From positions 5,472,259 to 5,536,258 of the forward strand of contig OX442320.1 in NCBI GenBank assembly GCA_949358305.1: 64,000 nt of DNA, given 5' to 3'. Origin of the DNA: Strigamia acuminata. Its lineage: Eukaryota > Arthropoda > Chilopoda > Geophilomorpha > Linotaeniidae. Shown here piece by piece: positions 19,955 to 31,117 of this stretch. A program made the translations under genes and the position numbers. The notes below the pieces were generated by a model, which was not told where the DNA came from, ran no database searches, and was given only the letters and a program-made list of their open reading frames with translations. Within the stretch, counting starts at the first letter, position 1. Each line of letters opens with the position of its first letter.

Positions 19955-22702
19955 TCATCGCTCTCCTCTGCGAAGAGCCGGCAGCACTCCTCTGCATGGG
20001 CGGAGGATCACGGGTGGCACTGCCGGTGGCGGCGGTGGTAAATCCGGGGGCAGAGAGGTTGTCAGATCCGCAGGATTTTGTCGCTCGTTGATGAAGTACT
20101 GCGGGTGACTGCCGGCTGGCTCGCCAACCAACCCCGTACGCTCATGGATCCAAATCCGGGTAGACGCGGGGAATCGATCGGGGACGAGTCGGATCCTTCG
20201 CGACTCGGCGCTCGATCCGGGTTTCCTGTGGGCCCGTAGGATACGGCGATGGAAGACGGCGTCCATGGTGGATCGGGCTTCTCTGTTTAGCCATTTGAGG
20301 ATTGATTCGCCGTGATCGTCGGAGTCAATGATGCGTTGTCGCGTGAACTCCGACATCTGAAGGAAGGGGTATTCCACTCCCAGCCTCAAATAAAGCTGCG
20401 CTGCTGGGGGCGGCGGAGGCGATGGTGGGAGCGGAATCTCCATTGGGCTCTCCAACGGTGGCGTAGCCGGCTCTGCAGAGAGAGCGGCCAGCCCTGCCGC
20501 TGGTGGTGAAGGAGAGGGCAGCGGAGGAGTTCGGGGTCCTCGCTTGGAACGCTTCGGAATCAATATGGGTCGATTCGCGTGTCGCTTCTCCTTCGGGAAT
20601 ACCGGCTTTGGGGTCGGTATGTATGGTTGGACCGCCGCCTCTGGGGGGGCGGTCTCGATGGCCTGTGGAAGGCTCGCCGCCGTTCCCGGTATCTCCGGAA
20701 CCTCCCGAATTGTTCGCAACAAGGAAGGGTGGACTCCGGGGTTCCGGTAGCGGAATGCTAACGAACGCATCTTTGAAAACTGTAGGCCTGGGTTTTCCGT
20801 ATTTCTGGCCAGGTCGAAGCGCAGCGAGGCGGGCTCAGGAGTCCATCCGGCCCATACCTGGTACAACGCCCGAGGAAGGTGAACTCCCTCACGGTCGACG
20901 ATTGTCCAGGCCGCCATAGCTTGCCGACTGTCCAAGAAGACGCCCAGGGACAGCAGCTGGGCCATGACGTTCGTCACTGCCAAATTCAAACCGCTCCGAT
21001 GGCAGGGGTGAGCGCGGTCCGGATTGCCACTGAATTGTTGTGACAGCGTCCGCATCTGTTCGATCGCCCAATTGATGTGGTGGGTTTGGGCGGCGTCGGC
21101 CTGTCGTATGGCCAACTCGGCAATCGCGGGGTTCTCGTATTCGGCCAGATATTCTTGCAGCTCGCTGAGTGGGGGATAGGCCGCTTCACGCCGGCATCGA
21201 GCGTCCATCTCCCGCTGCGCGTACCACTCGGCGTTGCGATGAGGATGGTACACTCGTGGCGTCGGGGGTGACGGTGGACGGCCCATCCCTGGTAGGTCGT
21301 CGTATCTGACCCGTTTGGGAGTTGGATCTCCCACCGGAATCATCCGGGGAGGGGTCCACGTGGTCACTGCTGGGTTTGTACCCTCGAGGAGTGGCGGCCA
21401 TCGCGATTGCACCTGTGGGGGCACAAGCGCGGTGGGCACAGCCGGTGTTGAGCCCGACGGCCGGTTGGCCGCGTATCCTCGGAAGGCGTTCTTCAATGCC
21501 ATGGCCAGATCTTGTTTCGTGACCGGTCCATCCTTGTCCGACTCTTCTTGGGATATTTGTTCTTCCGTCAATTCTCCCAAATCAATCTCTGCCTGGAGCC
21601 TGGACGGCCCAGCCGCGGATCCGAGACTTCGGGGTTCGGACCTTTTTGCGGCGGCCATCTCTCGCTCTTTCTCCAATCCTTTCGCGATCAGAGACCGCGC
21701 ACGCGTCTTCTGTCGTACTTTACGCTTCCGATTCCTCCTGGTGTTGGCTGCGACGGATCTTTGTTGGACCGTCCTCTGGGGGACGTCCGTCGGGGAATCC
21801 GGTCTCTGGTGTGTTGAGACGGTTCGTCGCGACGAGGATTGATCTGACGACTGTGTGGTAATCGCCATAAACAACGAGGATCTTTTCTTTCCTCGATCTT
21901 GGTGTGTCTCGGTCCTCGCAGCCCAGTGGGCGGAAGATTCGACCGTTCGCTCAGCCCGCGCGTCGTCTGGCGAGGCAGGCTCGAGCGTTACTACTCGGCG
22001 ACACTCCGAGCGCACGACAACTCGAGTTCGGGAACTGGAGCTGCTCGAGCGGCTGCGGTAGTCGCGACTCGTTGACGGGCCGGCCTCTGTTGGGGAGACG
22101 GCCTGTCTTCTTCGTGCGGGTCCGCGTGGGGCGGACTCCGCCGGACGCTTCGATCTTCTGTGATGGCGGCGACTTCCCAGGATACCAGCGTGGTATAACT
22201 GCCACATCTCAGACTGCGTGGCCGTAAAATCCGCCGGTGGTATCCATCTGGGTGTCAAATGGTCTTCTTCGATGTCGCGAAGCCATCTACGGATTTCTTC
22301 GGGGGAGAAACCGTTTCTCTCGAGAACTCGGGTTACTCCGTGAGTCTCGGTGCGCTTTAAGCGTTCGATCTCGTCGTCCACTATTTTCTGGCGGGCTGCC
22401 AAGGTCGGGGCCTCGCTCCACCTGTGGGAGGTGTGCAGCTCGGCCACCGTGCCTGGGTAAGCCTCTTCCAGGTACCCGGAGTAAACGGGGCTCGGCGGAT
22501 CCGCATCGGGTGGGATCCGCGGCCCCACTCGCTCCCTCATCTCCTTCGTCATGCACTCGACCAGCGTTTTCGATCGCTCGAATTTTTCCTCGAGGGTCCT
22601 GGAGTACATCAATCGGATTTTCCAGGCGCTGGTCTCTGCAGGATAGGCCTGCCGCAGGTAAATCGGCAGGGCTCCGCGAAAGATGTTGTTGGCGGTTGAC
22701 AC
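19955..22702 (-). CDS. Gypsy-2 second ORF, unknown function
   Basis: The open frame covers 915 codons, but the first listed codon is GTG and the first in-frame ATG is about 27 codons further in. The frame extends upstream to a candidate splice acceptor (taaaattattcag, minus strand, ending about 22744), with a TGA shortly before. Translation from a spliced RNA therefore seems likely. The protein is proline-rich and basic, with an RS/serine-rich tract near residues 215-230, a basic stretch RNRKRKVRQKTRARS near 325, an acidic segment (LTEEQISQEESDKDG) and a P-rich block near 740-790. No signal peptide or membrane span is seen, so it is not an evident envelope. RNA or chromatin binding is possible but unproven. 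It has no visible similarity to the Gypsy-1 third ORF. Confidence 0.7.
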   Translation of the reverse strand: MSTANNIFRGALPIYLRQAYPAETSAWKIRLMYSRTLEEKFERSKTLVECMTKEMRERVGPRIPPDADPPSPVYSGYLEEAYPGTVAELHTSHRWSEAPTLAARQKIVDDEIERLKRTETHGVTRVLERNGFSPEEIRRWLRDIEEDHLTPRWIPPADFTATQSEMWQLYHAGILGSRRHHRRSKRPAESAPRGPARRRQAVSPTEAGPSTSRDYRSRSSSSSSRTRVVVRSECRRVVTLEPASPDDARAERTVESSAHWAARTETHQDRGKKRSSLFMAITTQSSDQSSSRRTVSTHQRPDSPTDVPQRTVQQRSVAANTRRNRKRKVRQKTRARSLIAKGLEKEREMAAAKRSEPRSLGSAAGPSRLQAEIDLGELTEEQISQEESDKDGPVTKQDLAMALKNAFRGYAANRPSGSTPAVPTALVPPQVQSRWPPLLEGTNPAVTTWTPPRMIPVGDPTPKRVRYDDLPGMGRPPSPPTPRVYHPHRNAEWYAQREMDARCRREAAYPPLSELQEYLAEYENPAIAELAIRQADAAQTHHINWAIEQMRTLSQQFSGNPDRAHPCHRSGLNLAVTNVMAQLLSLGVFLDSRQAMAAWTIVDREGVHLPRALYQVWAGWTPEPASLRFDLARNTENPGLQFSKMRSLAFRYRNPGVHPSLLRTIREVPEIPGTAASLPQAIETAPPEAAVQPYIPTPKPVFPKEKRHANRPILIPKRSKRGPRTPPLPSPSPPAAGLAALSAEPATPPLESPMEIPLPPSPPPPPAAQLYLRLGVEYPFLQMSEFTRQRIIDSDDHGESILKWLNREARSTMDAVFHRRILRAHRKPGSSAESRRIRLVPDRFPASTRIWIHERTGLVGEPAGSHPQYFINERQNPADLTTSLPPDLPPPPPAVPPVILRPCRGVLPALRRGER

Positions 22703-23798
22703 CGTCGAAGGCAGGGCGTCCCACGATTCTAGCGGGTCGACCTGAATAATTTTAGATCACAAGATTAATATAATAAATCCCAGTTTAACGATGGGGATCA
22801 GAAATATGCTCAAGATCGACGGTGGCAGCAACTCCTTTCTTTTGTTGCGGCCGTCGGTCTTATTTTCTTGTTTCGCAGTTCTGCGATGATCTCCGCCGTC
22901 GTAGCGCTGATCCAACACTACCTTTGAACTCAGGTGATCCGCTTTTTAGGAAGGGGTCGCAGGCAAAACCGATCGTTAAATTCTTAATATTACGTTAAAC
23001 TTTTTATTTTAACTCTAATCGTATTTTAATTTATTACGATGTTTAATTTTAAAAGAAAGAAAACCTTTAGTTTTGGTTTTGGTTTGCCACGACGCCATTC
23101 CGCGAACACTTCCTTTGTTCTAGTTTTTTGGCGGCCTTGACTCCGAGGTGAATCTGGGTCCACTCTCGGGTTTTTAGCCAGCCTTAAATCAATAATAAAA
23201 CAGAAAGAAATATATCAGTCACAAGTCACGCTCCAATCTGGGTTGGATGCAACAGATTCAAAGAATTATGTGATTTCTCTGGGGAAATCACACTAATTTA
23301 CCTGCAACGGCGGTTGTTCGTCCCAATTCTCATCGTCTTCTGCATTTACGATTAGGCCGTCGCTCTCGTCTCTCGACGATGCGCTCGGCTCTAATCGTGG
23401 GTTGCGTCGATCGGCCATTTCAATTTAGGAAAATGAAGTTTTGTTTGAGAGGTCTTTGTCTTTCTCTTTGGGGGAGAAGCAAAAACACGTCTCGTCGTGT
23501 TAAAAACAGTCGGAAACTGGGCCTATCGACGCTGAGAATTGTGGGTCTCGAACGCGTCTCGTATTTTGCGAGATCCGCCGTGCTGGCAATGACGCTACGG
23601 GGTCGACCGCGTGGTTTCATTGTCACGTGGTCGCCCGATACGTCATAACTTCTCGTCTGTTAGTGGTGACTGCGACAATTCGTTGCGAAGTTTGGACTTA
23701 GCCAAATTTTCGCGTTTCAACATGTGCAGCAGCTCTCGTAAGTAAATCTTTTTATTTTACAAGGCCTCCGCTCCATGTTATCACATTTTCTTTTATTT
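22703..23798 (-). other. Gypsy-2 spacer between gag-pol and second ORF
   Basis: About 1.1 kb without a convincing ORF. A short piece near 22745-22790 (minus-strand gggattta ... cttgtgatct) resembles part of the leader just before gag-pol at about 31085-31125. This hints at a duplicated leader or shared splicing signal. Confidence 0.4.
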
Positions 23799-26700
23799 TT
23801 AGTTCTTCCCCACGACTTTGCCGTCCCGAATGAACGGATTATTGCTTCGTCGTGGTCGAAGGTTGATTTTCGACGTGCTCGTAGATCGTGACTCTACTTG
23901 CTCGTTCATCTCCGATGTGTTGGCATTTTTCTCATTATTAATTTTTTTATTTTCCATTTCAGAAGTACATTCTTCTGCTTCCTCCCTCTCCGAAATTGCT
24001 TGCTCCGGCTGAGTTGGAGCCTCGTCGGCTGGGGATTCGGCGTCGAAGAATTCATCCTCGTTTTCCGCTATATTTTCAGCTTCATTTGTTTTTTGGAACG
24101 TGTCGACCACGGTGCCCCCTTGGCCGCTGTGTGTCTGACCTTCCAGCCAAATTTCCTGTGGAAATTCTGGCAGATATGGCCTTAAATCTCGGCCATGTAT
24201 CGACTGAAAATTTTTGTTGTCCTCTAGGCGGCGTAGTTGGTATGCGTTGCCTCCGTGTTCGGCCACAATTACGTAGGGACCGTCCCTCTTGTCGGCTAAA
24301 CCGGCGGCGATGCCCCTCGCTGCATTGGACAACGTGTGTGCCTCCTTCCACACTAGATCATTCACTTTAAAGTTCGCGAAAGCGAGATCGCCTTCTTTAT
24401 CTGCGATTCTCTCTCTCATGTTGAAAATATGCGCCATCATATGCTGGTACGTGTCGGATATAGTCTGTTCCAACCGGCACACGTACTCATGTGGGCTCGA
24501 CGGGTCTAATACGTTAACAGCTTCGGCAACGCGTGGGTCCCATGGCATCCTTAATTCGCGGGCGAAGTTGAGGTACGCCGGTGAGAATTCGCGTGTTCGT
24601 GACACGGTTGAGCGAATGCTGAAAGCGATTTCTCGCAGGTATTCGTCCCATCGATTGTGAATGTCGGTGAATACTGTCAGCGCATATTTTATATCTTTAT
24701 TTAATCTCTCGACTGGGTTTGTCTGAGGATTATATGTGGAGGTGTTCGATGCATCCATTTTAAATTTCCTACAGAAGTCCTTATATATTCTTGATCGGAA
24801 TTGGGGGCCGTTATCCGAAATGAGTTTTCTGGGAAACCCAAATCGCATTGCCACGTCGTAAAGGCACTCGACTATGTTTTCAGCCGAGGGCTTCGCGAGG
24901 GCGTACAGCTCCGGCCATCGGGTGGCCACGTCCATAATTACGAGAATATACATGTTCTTGTTTCCCGTTGTGGGCTTGGGGCCCATCAAGTCTATGCTTA
25001 AGCAGTCAAACGGTGCGTAGGGTCCGAGAGACATGGCGTTTCTGGCCACTTTATCTCGCGGTCTGCACGCTTGGCACCGGGGGCAGTGTCGGATAAATTT
25101 CGTTATCTTTTGCCGCGCGCCCGGCCAGAAGAAAAGTTGTTTTACTCGATAAAGGGTCCTCGCCACGCCAGAATGGCTGGCGAGCGGGTGTCCGTGCATC
25201 AGCCACAACAGTCGGGTGTGCAGCGATGCCGGCACGACCACTTTAACCGAGTTTCCCGCTCCGCTGAGGTCATCTTGAAACGTCGGGTGGTATTTTACCA
25301 GGAGTTCATCATCTATGAGGTAGCTTGTTGCTTCTTTGACGAACTGTTTCCGGCGGTGTGGGTTTGTCATCCCTTCCGGAAATTCGCCGTTCAGCAAATA
25401 TTGCGTTATAATTTGACATTTTGTGTCTGCTGCCTGGTGTTCGACGAACTCACGTCTCGTGGGTGGAGCGTATTGTGTTTTTTCTTCAATTTTTGCTGTG
25501 AAGGCGCGTAGTAGTGTTTTGTGGGTTTCTCCGGGGGGCGGAGATTGAATTTCGGATGTTGAATTGTTTGTCCCAGCTGGCTGGTATGTTCGAGTCCAAA
25601 AACCACAAAACGTTCTATCTTCAGGCTCCATCACTGGTAGTTCGTTTGCTTTTCGTAAGCGCCATATTCTGCGTGGAGTTGGGCAGTACAAGAGGTGGGT
25701 GTCGTCCTCGCCGTCGTCGTCTGGTCCCTGGGGGTCAGAGGCTGGGGCTCTTGAGAGGGCGTCGGCCACATGATTGTACTTCCCGGGGCGGTACGTAATT
25801 GTTATATCGCACGCCATTAACTCCAGTTGCCATCTTGCGAGTCGGCCGGAAGGTTCCTTGAGCTTCATCAACCAGCTTAGTGCCTGGTGATCTGTCTGAA
25901 CCTCGAAGTTCGTGTACTCCAGATAGTCGCGAAATTTTCGAACTGCCCAAATTACGGCTAGGCATTCTAGTTCCGTTGCCGTGTAATTTTTCTCCGCGCC
26001 CTGTATTTTCCTGCTTATAAACATACAGGGTACTTCTTGCGAGATTCCGTTGTACACGTGGGTCTGCAGAAGGGCTGCACCCAGTCCGATTTTACTCGCG
26101 TCGGTGTGCAACACGAACGGTCGGTTTAGGTCCGGCAATGGCATCTTTTCGACGTCAGCCAGCATTTGCTTGATAGTGCTAAATGCGGCCTCGCACTGGA
26201 CCGTCCACTCAAACTCTTTATCCGTTCGTAAGAGATCCGTTATAGGCGCGGCCACTTCAGCCAGACCAGAGAGTAGTCGGCCGAAGAAATTGACCATGCC
26301 CATGAATCTCTGGACACCTTTTATATCTTCGGGGGCGGGGAATCCGTTTATTGCTTTGACTTTTTCGGGGTCAATCGCGATTCCCTCGACTCCTATTCGA
26401 TATCCTAGGAAGGCAAGCTCTTTCCTGCAAAACTTGCTCTTCCCTGGATGGATGTGGAGTCCTGCCTTGGCTAGGCGAGAGACCACTCTGTCGATGTGGT
26501 CTATATGCTCTTCGAATGTGTCCGACGTTATTATTATGTCGTCGAGATACGCCCACACGAAGTCGTGAAGCATATCTCCCAACACGCTTTCGATCAATTT
26601 CTGGAACGTGCTCGGGGCGTTTACAAGCCCGAACGGCATCACGTTGAACATTAATCTTCCTATCGGGGAGTAGAAAGCCGTTTTTAGTTTGTCTTCTGGT

Positions 26701-29700
26701 TTTAGCTCCACTTGCCAATACCCCTTTGACAGATCCATCGTGGTTACCCACTTGAACGGGCTCAGTTCCCGGAGGATCGAGTCTATAGACGGCATCTGAA
26801 TCGGGTCTATAACTGTTATCGCATTCAGGGGGCGATAATCAATGCATAGTCGAGGCTCCGAGCCTGGACGCATTACCAGGACGATCCGCATCGCGTATTC
26901 GCCCAGCGCTTGAGTTACTATGCCCTTGTCGAGCATGTCTTGGCACATCTGCGTCACAATGTCTCTTTTCTGGGGGTTCATCCCCTTGTAAGGCACTCGA
27001 ATCGGCTTGTCTGTGGTTAAGACTATTTCGTGGGTTGCTTCCGTCGTTCGACCAGGTGTCTTGGTCAGAATTCTTTCATGTTTTCGAAGCACTCGCCTTA
27101 GTAGCGATGCCTCGTTAACACGCAGTGCTGCCTCCTCGACCAGTGTGTCCACGACGTTACTCCTCTGTAATTCCAGAGTGAAGGCTGCGAAATCGTAATC
27201 TTGGACGAATTTTCGCAATCCTCTTCCGTATTCCTCTTTGTCCTTGGCTTCGTCCAGTAATTTTTGGGGAACTACGGGGACTGGCCGTTCTCCCTCGGGA
27301 CTTATCCAGTTCCATGAACGGGTTATCGGGTTTGGCTGAATTTTCAGTTTTGCCATGATATCCATCCCTAAGAGGAATACTTTGTCGTGGGATGGCAAGA
27401 CTATGAAGGGGTGGGACAGGTTCCCCCCCTTCCAGTCGATCATGATGCGAACTACGCCCCTCGGCTTGACGTAGCCGTTGGCGGTGAGCAATTCTACGTT
27501 CGCGTTCACTTGTGCCACCTTTTTTTCAATATCCAAGTCCTTTACTATATCTTCGGATATGAATGAACGATCTGCTCCTGAATCCAGCAGACCGAACAAT
27601 TTTTGGTTTTCGATCTCCACTGGCAGCATACACAGAGTTTCGCAATGTGTTTTCGTGACATTGCAGTGAAAAACGCGTAATGTTTGGGGCTCAACCTCCA
27701 GATTGAACGGGAGGTCCGTCCAATCTATGTCGACCTCCGGCTTCGTTCTCACTTGCATACTTGTCAGCGTCACTGTTTCTTCCTTCTTCGGAATGGTCTG
27801 CATGCGATCTTTGATCTGTGCTTCTGCCAAGGCATGACCTGCGGGTCCAGTGTGATATTTCTTCTTTTTAATTTCCGCGGCTGGCGCAGACGAAGCTGAA
27901 TTTATTTCGGCGACGCCTGCGCTTGGGAGTTTTTTTGCTAGATTAGTATTTAACTCCATCATCATTTTCATCAAGGTTTGCATGATGCCTTTTTCTTTGA
28001 CGGTTTTTTCGCATTTGTCGGAGTAGTGACCGTATTCTCCGCAGCTGTAACATTTGATGTTACTTTTATCCCCTGTGGGAGTGAATCCCGGTTTTTTCGG
28101 GACGAAGGGCGTCGGGAATCGTCTTTTTCCTCCCAATGCCCCTCTCGCTTTTGTTGCCTGCACGTGTGCTCTGAATTGTGCGATTGCTAAGGCCCGGTGT
28201 GCATGGTGCAAATAGGGACCTTGATCGTCGCATCCCGTCGACAAGTTTTCGAGGTGCTCATTTAGGGCTTCCTCGTCGCTTGATGCTGGCTCCTCTTCTT
28301 TAGCCGTGGCGAGAGGTGTTGTCTCTTCGACTTTCTCCATCTGGGTGGAGTCCGTCGAGGTCACCTGCATCGCCGTTGCTGCCGGTGCTTTCTTTGGGGC
28401 AGCTATCGGGTTGGCTGGAAGAATGCTGCCTGCTTTAGGCGTCAGCATTCGTCCGAAGGATGCTTCGGTGAGACTCATTATGCCGCTCAAATATTCACTT
28501 GGCCTCATTAATTTCTCTGAGGTCTTGTGACGTTCGGCGCTCGTCTGCAACCGTTTCTCGTGCGCGTCAGCTTCCTCCGGGGGCAGAGTGGCGTAATACC
28601 GCTGTTCTATTTCTAACGTGTTTGTTAGAAGATAGTTACTGACATCTTGGTAATCGCCAGTGCGGGGTGCACGCATGTCTAGCAGAATTCTTTGCGAGTG
28701 GGCCGATAATCCTCCGTAAAAGATCATCGTAAAACCAGCGGGGTTTATTTCGTACGGCGCTCTTGCAAACAGGAGTTTCGCTCGGGCGTCGTAGTCGGCT
28801 AATGTTTCTCCTGGGGCTTGCCGTAGACCACGTAATTTGTTACTGATCTCGTCTGGAGTCTCGCCGTATCGGAGATCGAAACGGACGAGAAAATCGTCCC
28901 AGGTTGGGTTTTTCAGTCCCTGATACCATTCTCGAGCTGACCCCGTGGTTAGCTCCACTAGACCGTGGGTTAGCATGTCGGCGACGGTGGCTTTTGTCGC
29001 TTTCTTGATACGCATTACTTCGTCTAGGAAGCGGTCTCCGGCCTTCCACGAACCGTCGAATCGTGTTTGTATGTAGTGTTGCCAACGGATGTTACCCGTG
29101 GCTTCGCTGCTTGGTTCGTTTCGTACGCCATATTTACGCTTAACCCTCTCTCCAGCGCGATTATGTTCGTCGCCTGGATGGCCTAGATCGATTCCTTCTC
29201 TTCTGAAAGAGTTCAGCAGGGCTCGGCCTAGCTCAGACATCGTGTAATGTCGGCCAGATGAGTCCTGAAAGTTCCCTTCCTCCGAACGAGGGTTGGAGCT
29301 CCGGGAGGAGCGGTCTGAAGCATTCGGCCGGTTCGACCGGTGCCCATCGCTGTCTTCTTGACTCCTCCCTGTAGACGGTCGACTCGGATGGTCGTCGTCC
29401 GACGAATCGGAGGGCTCGGAGGGATCTCCTTGGGGGTGAAACCTCGGCCCTCTCGGTGGGGTCTCTCCGCCAGCCTTCTTCTGTTTCGAGCCTCCGGATG
29501 GCGGCGGCTCCCCTCCGTCGTTGTTCTCGTAAAAAGAATGCCATCTGTTTTCCTCGCTTTCGGGGCGTTCCCGATTTTTATTTGCGTTTTTCTTTTCGAG
29601 TAACGCGTCGATGGCTGCTCCCGTCTCGGATCTTTTTGAGGGGTGACGGTCCTTTGTTTTTGGGACCGACTCGTCTCTCTTTTGAGATTTCCCCCTTTTC

Positions 29701-31043
29701 GCCGTTTTTGCCGGCTTTGTTGCACCTTCTCCTGTGTCGGTATCAGAGCCGCTGGGGGGTTCTGGTTTCCGTTTCAGGTTTTCTTCATTTTTCTTCCTGT
29801 CCGAGACGTCTTGTGCGTACTCTTTCTGGAACTTTTCTGTCTCCTTCTCCCAGTTTTCGGCTTCCCATCTTTTTTGCTCATCTATTATAGCTTGTTTCTT
29901 CGCTTTGTACTCTTCGGTCCATCTGACTCGATCCCACTCTTCTTTCTCTTTCAGAAACTGTTCTTTTTCTTTTCTGGCTTCCTCTTCTCTCAACCTCTCG
30001 CGATGTTGTTCTTCCCATTTCTGATGTTGTAGAATGGCCTCTTTTCGCAACATTTGTAGTTTTTCTGTTTTTCTTTGAGCTATTAGCGCTTGAAATTGGT
30101 CCTCGTACTCTTGAGCTTCTCGATGTCGCCCTTCTACTGTTGCGTTCCATTCTTTTCGAATTTTAGCTTCTCGTTCTTCCCTCATTTTTTGGACCAGTTT
30201 CTCTGTTCTCTCGGTGGTTCTTCTCTCGCGTTGCTCCCTTTCTTCCTCTTCCTTCCAGAGTTCTCGCCGCTCTGCGCTCAGCCTTCGTTGGCGACTAGTC
30301 GCTTCTTGTCTGGCTTCCTCGCGGGCCTTCTCTCTGGATTCGTGAAGTGTTCGGTTGGGGTCTGGCGCGAAACCTCCGGTGTCACTGGGCGTTACCTGGG
30401 GCATGGGCGTCTCCGCTGCTGGTCTTGCGACCGGCGTCGGGGCTTGTGCCGCACAGATAGCGTCAGTGAGTAGGGTAATCGATTCCCAGACTGACGTTCC
30501 TACTGGAATGTCTATCATCGCTTTTAGCTGGGCAGCTTGCTGCGTCAACCGAATTAGGTGAGATACTTCGAAGGAAACAACTGCAGGACTCGCCGTAACT
30601 CGGGGGGTTATCGGGGTCCCGCCGTCGTTTTTCCGTGGGGTTTGTTTTACGGACGTCTGAGCCGTTGGTGGCGATGGGTCTGTGCCGATCGTGACCGTTC
30701 TTTTCGGAGCTTCATCCGTCTCCTCGGTCATCAATATCGATACTCGTCCTGATGATATCTCGCGAATTTCTTCTCGATTTTCTATGGCTTCCGGATCGGT
30801 ATCTTCGAAGGGTTGCATATTCAAGGGAACCCGCTCTCGCTCTGGCCCGTCTAGGGCCGCGAGCGATGCAGCTTGCTCCTCTTTCTGCGCCTTCGCTCTC
30901 CTTTTATTCGCTCGGGCTTTCGCCTTTGCGGACATTTCAGGGACGGGACCATCCGATCTCAGGTGGTAGTCGGAGGTCCTTTTTCCCTTCTCGGGCATTC
31001 TCTGCTCGGTTTCAGACGTGGATTGCTCGTCTTTGTCTGACAT
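23799..31043 (-). CDS. gag-pol: Gypsy-2 Gag-Pol polyprotein in one frame
   Basis: 2414 codons with no frameshift between gag and pol. Gag occupies about residues 1-1030. It has a long, highly charged E/K/R-rich helical part (about 225-430), a capsid-like core near 640-800, and a classical CCHC zinc knuckle (CYSCGEYGHYSDKC) near 997. An aspartic protease motif (LLDSGADRS) follows near 1150, the reverse transcriptase YLDD near 1498, RNase H TDAS near 1644, the integrase zinc domain (H-x-H ... CPRC) near 1945-1985, and integrase catalytic motifs IDLMGPK, SDNGPQF and NPVERLN near 2010-2115. The ATG at 31043 follows the primer site by about 75 nt. A one-frame gag-pol needs a different way to set the Gag:Pol ratio from Gypsy-1. 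Confidence 0.93.
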   Translation of the reverse strand: MSDKDEQSTSETEQRMPEKGKRTSDYHLRSDGPVPEMSAKAKARANKRRAKAQKEEQAASLAALDGPERERVPLNMQPFEDTDPEAIENREEIREISSGRVSILMTEETDEAPKRTVTIGTDPSPPTAQTSVKQTPRKNDGGTPITPRVTASPAVVSFEVSHLIRLTQQAAQLKAMIDIPVGTSVWESITLLTDAICAAQAPTPVARPAAETPMPQVTPSDTGGFAPDPNRTLHESREKAREEARQEATSRQRRLSAERRELWKEEEEREQRERRTTERTEKLVQKMREEREAKIRKEWNATVEGRHREAQEYEDQFQALIAQRKTEKLQMLRKEAILQHQKWEEQHRERLREEEARKEKEQFLKEKEEWDRVRWTEEYKAKKQAIIDEQKRWEAENWEKETEKFQKEYAQDVSDRKKNEENLKRKPEPPSGSDTDTGEGATKPAKTAKRGKSQKRDESVPKTKDRHPSKRSETGAAIDALLEKKNANKNRERPESEENRWHSFYENNDGGEPPPSGGSKQKKAGGETPPRGPRFHPQGDPSEPSDSSDDDHPSRPSTGRSQEDSDGHRSNRPNASDRSSRSSNPRSEEGNFQDSSGRHYTMSELGRALLNSFRREGIDLGHPGDEHNRAGERVKRKYGVRNEPSSEATGNIRWQHYIQTRFDGSWKAGDRFLDEVMRIKKATKATVADMLTHGLVELTTGSAREWYQGLKNPTWDDFLVRFDLRYGETPDEISNKLRGLRQAPGETLADYDARAKLLFARAPYEINPAGFTMIFYGGLSAHSQRILLDMRAPRTGDYQDVSNYLLTNTLEIEQRYYATLPPEEADAHEKRLQTSAERHKTSEKLMRPSEYLSGIMSLTEASFGRMLTPKAGSILPANPIAAPKKAPAATAMQVTSTDSTQMEKVEETTPLATAKEEEPASSDEEALNEHLENLSTGCDDQGPYLHHAHRALAIAQFRAHVQATKARGALGGKRRFPTPFVPKKPGFTPTGDKSNIKCYSCGEYGHYSDKCEKTVKEKGIMQTLMKMMMELNTNLAKKLPSAGVAEINSASSAPAAEIKKKKYHTGPAGHALAEAQIKDRMQTIPKKEETVTLTSMQVRTKPEVDIDWTDLPFNLEVEPQTLRVFHCNVTKTHCETLCMLPVEIENQKLFGLLDSGADRSFISEDIVKDLDIEKKVAQVNANVELLTANGYVKPRGVVRIMIDWKGGNLSHPFIVLPSHDKVFLLGMDIMAKLKIQPNPITRSWNWISPEGERPVPVVPQKLLDEAKDKEEYGRGLRKFVQDYDFAAFTLELQRSNVVDTLVEEAALRVNEASLLRRVLRKHERILTKTPGRTTEATHEIVLTTDKPIRVPYKGMNPQKRDIVTQMCQDMLDKGIVTQALGEYAMRIVLVMRPGSEPRLCIDYRPLNAITVIDPIQMPSIDSILRELSPFKWVTTMDLSKGYWQVELKPEDKLKTAFYSPIGRLMFNVMPFGLVNAPSTFQKLIESVLGDMLHDFVWAYLDDIIITSDTFEEHIDHIDRVVSRLAKAGLHIHPGKSKFCRKELAFLGYRIGVEGIAIDPEKVKAINGFPAPEDIKGVQRFMGMVNFFGRLLSGLAEVAAPITDLLRTDKEFEWTVQCEAAFSTIKQMLADVEKMPLPDLNRPFVLHTDASKIGLGAALLQTHVYNGISQEVPCMFISRKIQGAEKNYTATELECLAVIWAVRKFRDYLEYTNFEVQTDHQALSWLMKLKEPSGRLARWQLELMACDITITYRPGKYNHVADALSRAPASDPQGPDDDGEDDTHLLYCPTPRRIWRLRKANELPVMEPEDRTFCGFWTRTYQPAGTNNSTSEIQSPPPGETHKTLLRAFTAKIEEKTQYAPPTRREFVEHQAADTKCQIITQYLLNGEFPEGMTNPHRRKQFVKEATSYLIDDELLVKYHPTFQDDLSGAGNSVKVVVPASLHTRLLWLMHGHPLASHSGVARTLYRVKQLFFWPGARQKITKFIRHCPRCQACRPRDKVARNAMSLGPYAPFDCLSIDLMGPKPTTGNKNMYILVIMDVATRWPELYALAKPSAENIVECLYDVAMRFGFPRKLISDNGPQFRSRIYKDFCRKFKMDASNTSTYNPQTNPVERLNKDIKYALTVFTDIHNRWDEYLREIAFSIRSTVSRTREFSPAYLNFARELRMPWDPRVAEAVNVLDPSSPHEYVCRLEQTISDTYQHMMAHIFNMRERIADKEGDLAFANFKVNDLVWKEAHTLSNAARGIAAGLADKRDGPYVIVAEHGGNAYQLRRLEDNKNFQSIHGRDLRPYLPEFPQEIWLEGQTHSGQGGTVVDTFQKTNEAENIAENEDEFFDAESPADEAPTQPEQAISEREEAEECTSEMENKKINNEKNANTSEMNEQVESRSTSTSKINLRPRRSNNPFIRDGKVVGKN

Positions 31044-31117
31044 TTTCTTTCGGTAATTCTACGATTTGGGTTATCTTATTGAGAGATCACAAGTTCAGAT
31101 TTGAGATTTATTTCTAA

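Noticed and set aside
20503-20919. Several plus-strand ORFs of 60-175 codons between 20300 and 22750
   Set aside because: They are antisense shadows of the GC-rich second ORF of Gypsy-2.
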